A stretch of DNA of 13,735 nt from BTQM01 sp036985875. Its GTDB lineage: Bacteria > Patescibacteriota > Minisyncoccia > Phycocordibacterales > UBA1539. Positions 12,710 to 13,735 of the stretch are shown here, in pieces; positions within the stretch are counted from its first letter, which is position 1, and each line of letters begins with the position of its first letter. The translations under genes were made by a program, and so were the position numbers. The DNA lies in NCBI GenBank assembly GCA_036985875.1, contig BTQM01000020.1:1-13735 (forward strand), in the 5' to 3' direction. Under the pieces are notes generated by a model, which saw only the letters and a program-made list of their open reading frames with translations, did no database searches and was not told the DNA's origin.

Positions 12710-13735
12710 TTACTCCGCATCAACATCACTTGGAATTTCCTCTGCAATTTCCTCTACAACGGGCTCTTCGATCGGAACTTCTTCTATAACTTCTTCTGTT
12801 TCTGTTTCTTCACTTTCTACAACAGGCGGTTCTTCGACCGGCTCCTCGGCGGACAACTCTTCAACAGGAGTTTCCTCTGTCGGCTCATCCATAATTTCAT
12901 CTGAAACCTCTTCTTCCGCAATCTCCTCAACAAGCGATTCTTCCGTTACGACCTCTTCTTCGCCATTCGTATCTGAAACCTCCTCTGTTTCAGTATTAGA
13001 ATTTGCAATTTGGTCATTGTTTGTAATTTGGAGATTGTCATTTGGAATTTCTCCAATAAGCGCTTTTAGCTCTGCCAATTCATCCTTATTCAAACACACC
13101 TCGCTGCCGGCCTCTCCGATACACAACTCTTCTTTCGCGATCACCTTGTTAACGGACAATATTCCTCCATTTTCTTGGTCTGTTATAAATTCCTCTATTG
13201 TTCCGCTCAAGGTAAGCGAATTGAGCTCGCTTTGCAAAACTTCAATCTGCCCCTGTTGTTCTTTAATCGCTTCTACAAGCAGTGCCTCCACACCAACTTT
13301 CTCAAGCATTTTGTATCCATATTGATTCTCTTTTAACCATTCAGGAATAATGGGTTCCACCTCTTGAGCTATGAATCCCCGCTGGAGACCCTCGCCGCGT
13401 TCCTTATCTTTCCAATTGAACGTAACACCGCGAAGTTGTGTAATAATCTCAAGAGCGTTATCAATGGTTACAATATTATCTTTCAAACGCTCGTCCGAAT
13501 AGTTCGCCCATACGCCCGTTGTGTTCGCGGTACTGCCATTAACTTCAAGTTTTACGGTGGGGCTCGTCGTCCCGATGCCGACGAGGCCGGAGTCAAGTAC
13601 GGTGAAAAGCGTCGTGGAAGCGTTATCTACTACATTGAAGGCGCTGATGCCGGAGGTTCCTGTGCCCCATATGGTAAGACGTGAGGAAGGTGAAGTGGTG
13701 CCTAAGCCCAGTCTGTTGTTGATGTTATCCCAGAA
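12710..13735 (-). CDS. Fibre-like surface protein with S74 intramolecular chaperone domain, 5' end outside window
   Basis: The frame stays open to the right edge, so the gene is partial; 341 C-terminal residues are visible. It begins in repeat modules of bacterial/phage fibre type (RLGLGTTSPSSRLTIWG at 8-24 and LVGIGTTSPTVKLEVNG at 51-67). Residues 79-145 are the start of a Peptidase_S74 chaperone domain: YSDERLKDNI holds the Ser80/Lys85 pair expected for self-cleavage, followed by ITQLRGVTFNWKD and RGFIAQEVEPIIPEW. A coiled coil (150-173) and a segment with two Cys (LCIGEAGSEVCLNKDEL) follow. The last 95 residues are an extremely acidic Glu/Val/Pro/Thr tail with VEEIAEE twice. Such proteins trimerise and shed the chaperone domain. 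In this setting a cell-surface fibre is more likely than a phage tail. Confidence 0.85.
   Translation of the reverse strand, partial: FWDNINNRLGLGTTSPSSRLTIWGTGTSGISAFNVVDNASTTLFTVLDSGLVGIGTTSPTVKLEVNGSTANTTGVWANYSDERLKDNIVTIDNALEIITQLRGVTFNWKDKERGEGLQRGFIAQEVEPIIPEWLKENQYGYKMLEKVGVEALLVEAIKEQQGQIEVLQSELNSLTLSGTIEEFITDQENGGILSVNKVIAKEELCIGEAGSEVCLNKDELAELKALIGEIPNDNLQITNNDQIANSNTETEEVSDTNGEEEVVTEESLVEEIAEEEVSDEIMDEPTEETPVEELSAEEPVEEPPVVESEETETEEVIEEVPIEEPVVEEIAEEIPSDVDAE
12997..13051. repeat. AT-rich word repeat inside the S74 gene
   Basis: The coding strand here carries CCAAATGACAAT, CCAAATTACAAACAATG and CCAAATTGCAAATTC in series, encoding the Asn/Ile/Gln-rich stretch IPNDNLQITNNDQIANSN. 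Its composition is unlike the Glu-coding DNA on either side. It shares TCATTGTTTG (plus strand, 13014-13023) with the intergenic repeat at 12116-12187. Confidence 0.5.

Noticed and set aside
12704..12904. Plus-strand ORF rich in Phe, Asn and Leu
   Set aside because: It is the antisense reading of the Glu-rich tail of the S74 gene, a common artefact of such codon use.
12710..13735. Phage tail fibre as evidence for a prophage
   Set aside because: S74 domains are also found in cellular surface proteins, and the neighbours are membrane and surface proteins, not phage structural genes. What lies beyond the right edge is unknown.
1..13735. CRISPR array, insertion sequence, rRNA, tRNA or tmRNA
   Set aside because: No spaced repeats of array form, no transposase or terminal repeats, and no RNA gene signature were found on either strand.

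Overview
The window looks like chromosome from a candidate-phyla-radiation bacterium (Patescibacteria, probably a Parcubacteria-type lineage). The grounds are: small core enzymes mixed with coiled-coil and membrane-anchored surface proteins of a type I associate with that group; a surface protein with a Cys-rich DNDGDGLTDYP calcium-type motif; an S74 intramolecular-chaperone protein ending in a Glu-rich tail; weak or absent Shine-Dalgarno sequences before most genes; and AT-rich intergenic word repeats. TGA is used as an ordinary stop (gatB, the 2-hydroxyacid dehydrogenase, the secreted orphan), so the code is not the TGA=Gly code of Gracilibacteria/Absconditabacteria. This placement rests on recognition, not on a search.

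Layout. 1-3192 is minus-strand: a promoter pointing out of the window at the left edge, a secreted coiled-coil murein hydrolase (89-1504), ribosomal protein L25/CTC (1567-2229) and a class II fructose-bisphosphate-type aldolase (2314-3174). A PfkB sugar kinase (3266-4261, plus) is head-to-head with the aldolase and shares a two-way terminator with the convergent gatB-dgkA unit (6131 to 4345, minus). A membrane-anchored DUF7282-like protein lies at 6252-6761. Next comes a tight four-gene minus-strand cluster (9719 to 6842): D-2-hydroxyacid dehydrogenase, NAD(P)H-dependent FMN reductase, YvlD-like membrane protein and MYG1-like hydrolase. It may be headed by a 43-codon small ORF (9744-9875) with a structured leader. 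A small secreted orphan (10134-10607, plus) has its own near-consensus promoter, good ribosome binding site and strong terminator. The right end (10705-13735, minus) is a surface cluster: an S74 fibre-like protein cut by the window edge, a small single-pass membrane protein and a large calcium-motif surface protein with a C-terminal anchor.

How the genes fit together. Housekeeping functions are translation (L25, GatB), sugar phosphate metabolism (PfkB plus aldolase), lipid-carrier or lipid phosphorylation (DgkA) and redox or fermentation (dehydrogenase, FMN reductase). Envelope functions are the hydrolase, the DUF7282 protein, YvlD, the secreted orphan and the surface trio. The most interesting signals are: two genes whose -10 box lies exactly 6 nt before ATG (predicted leaderless mRNAs); a PcsB/CwlO-like coiled coil joined to a lytic transglycosylase-like domain; the heavily promoted secreted orphan; the leader and small ORF ahead of the redox cluster; and an AT-rich repeat that seems to occur both between genes and inside the S74 gene.
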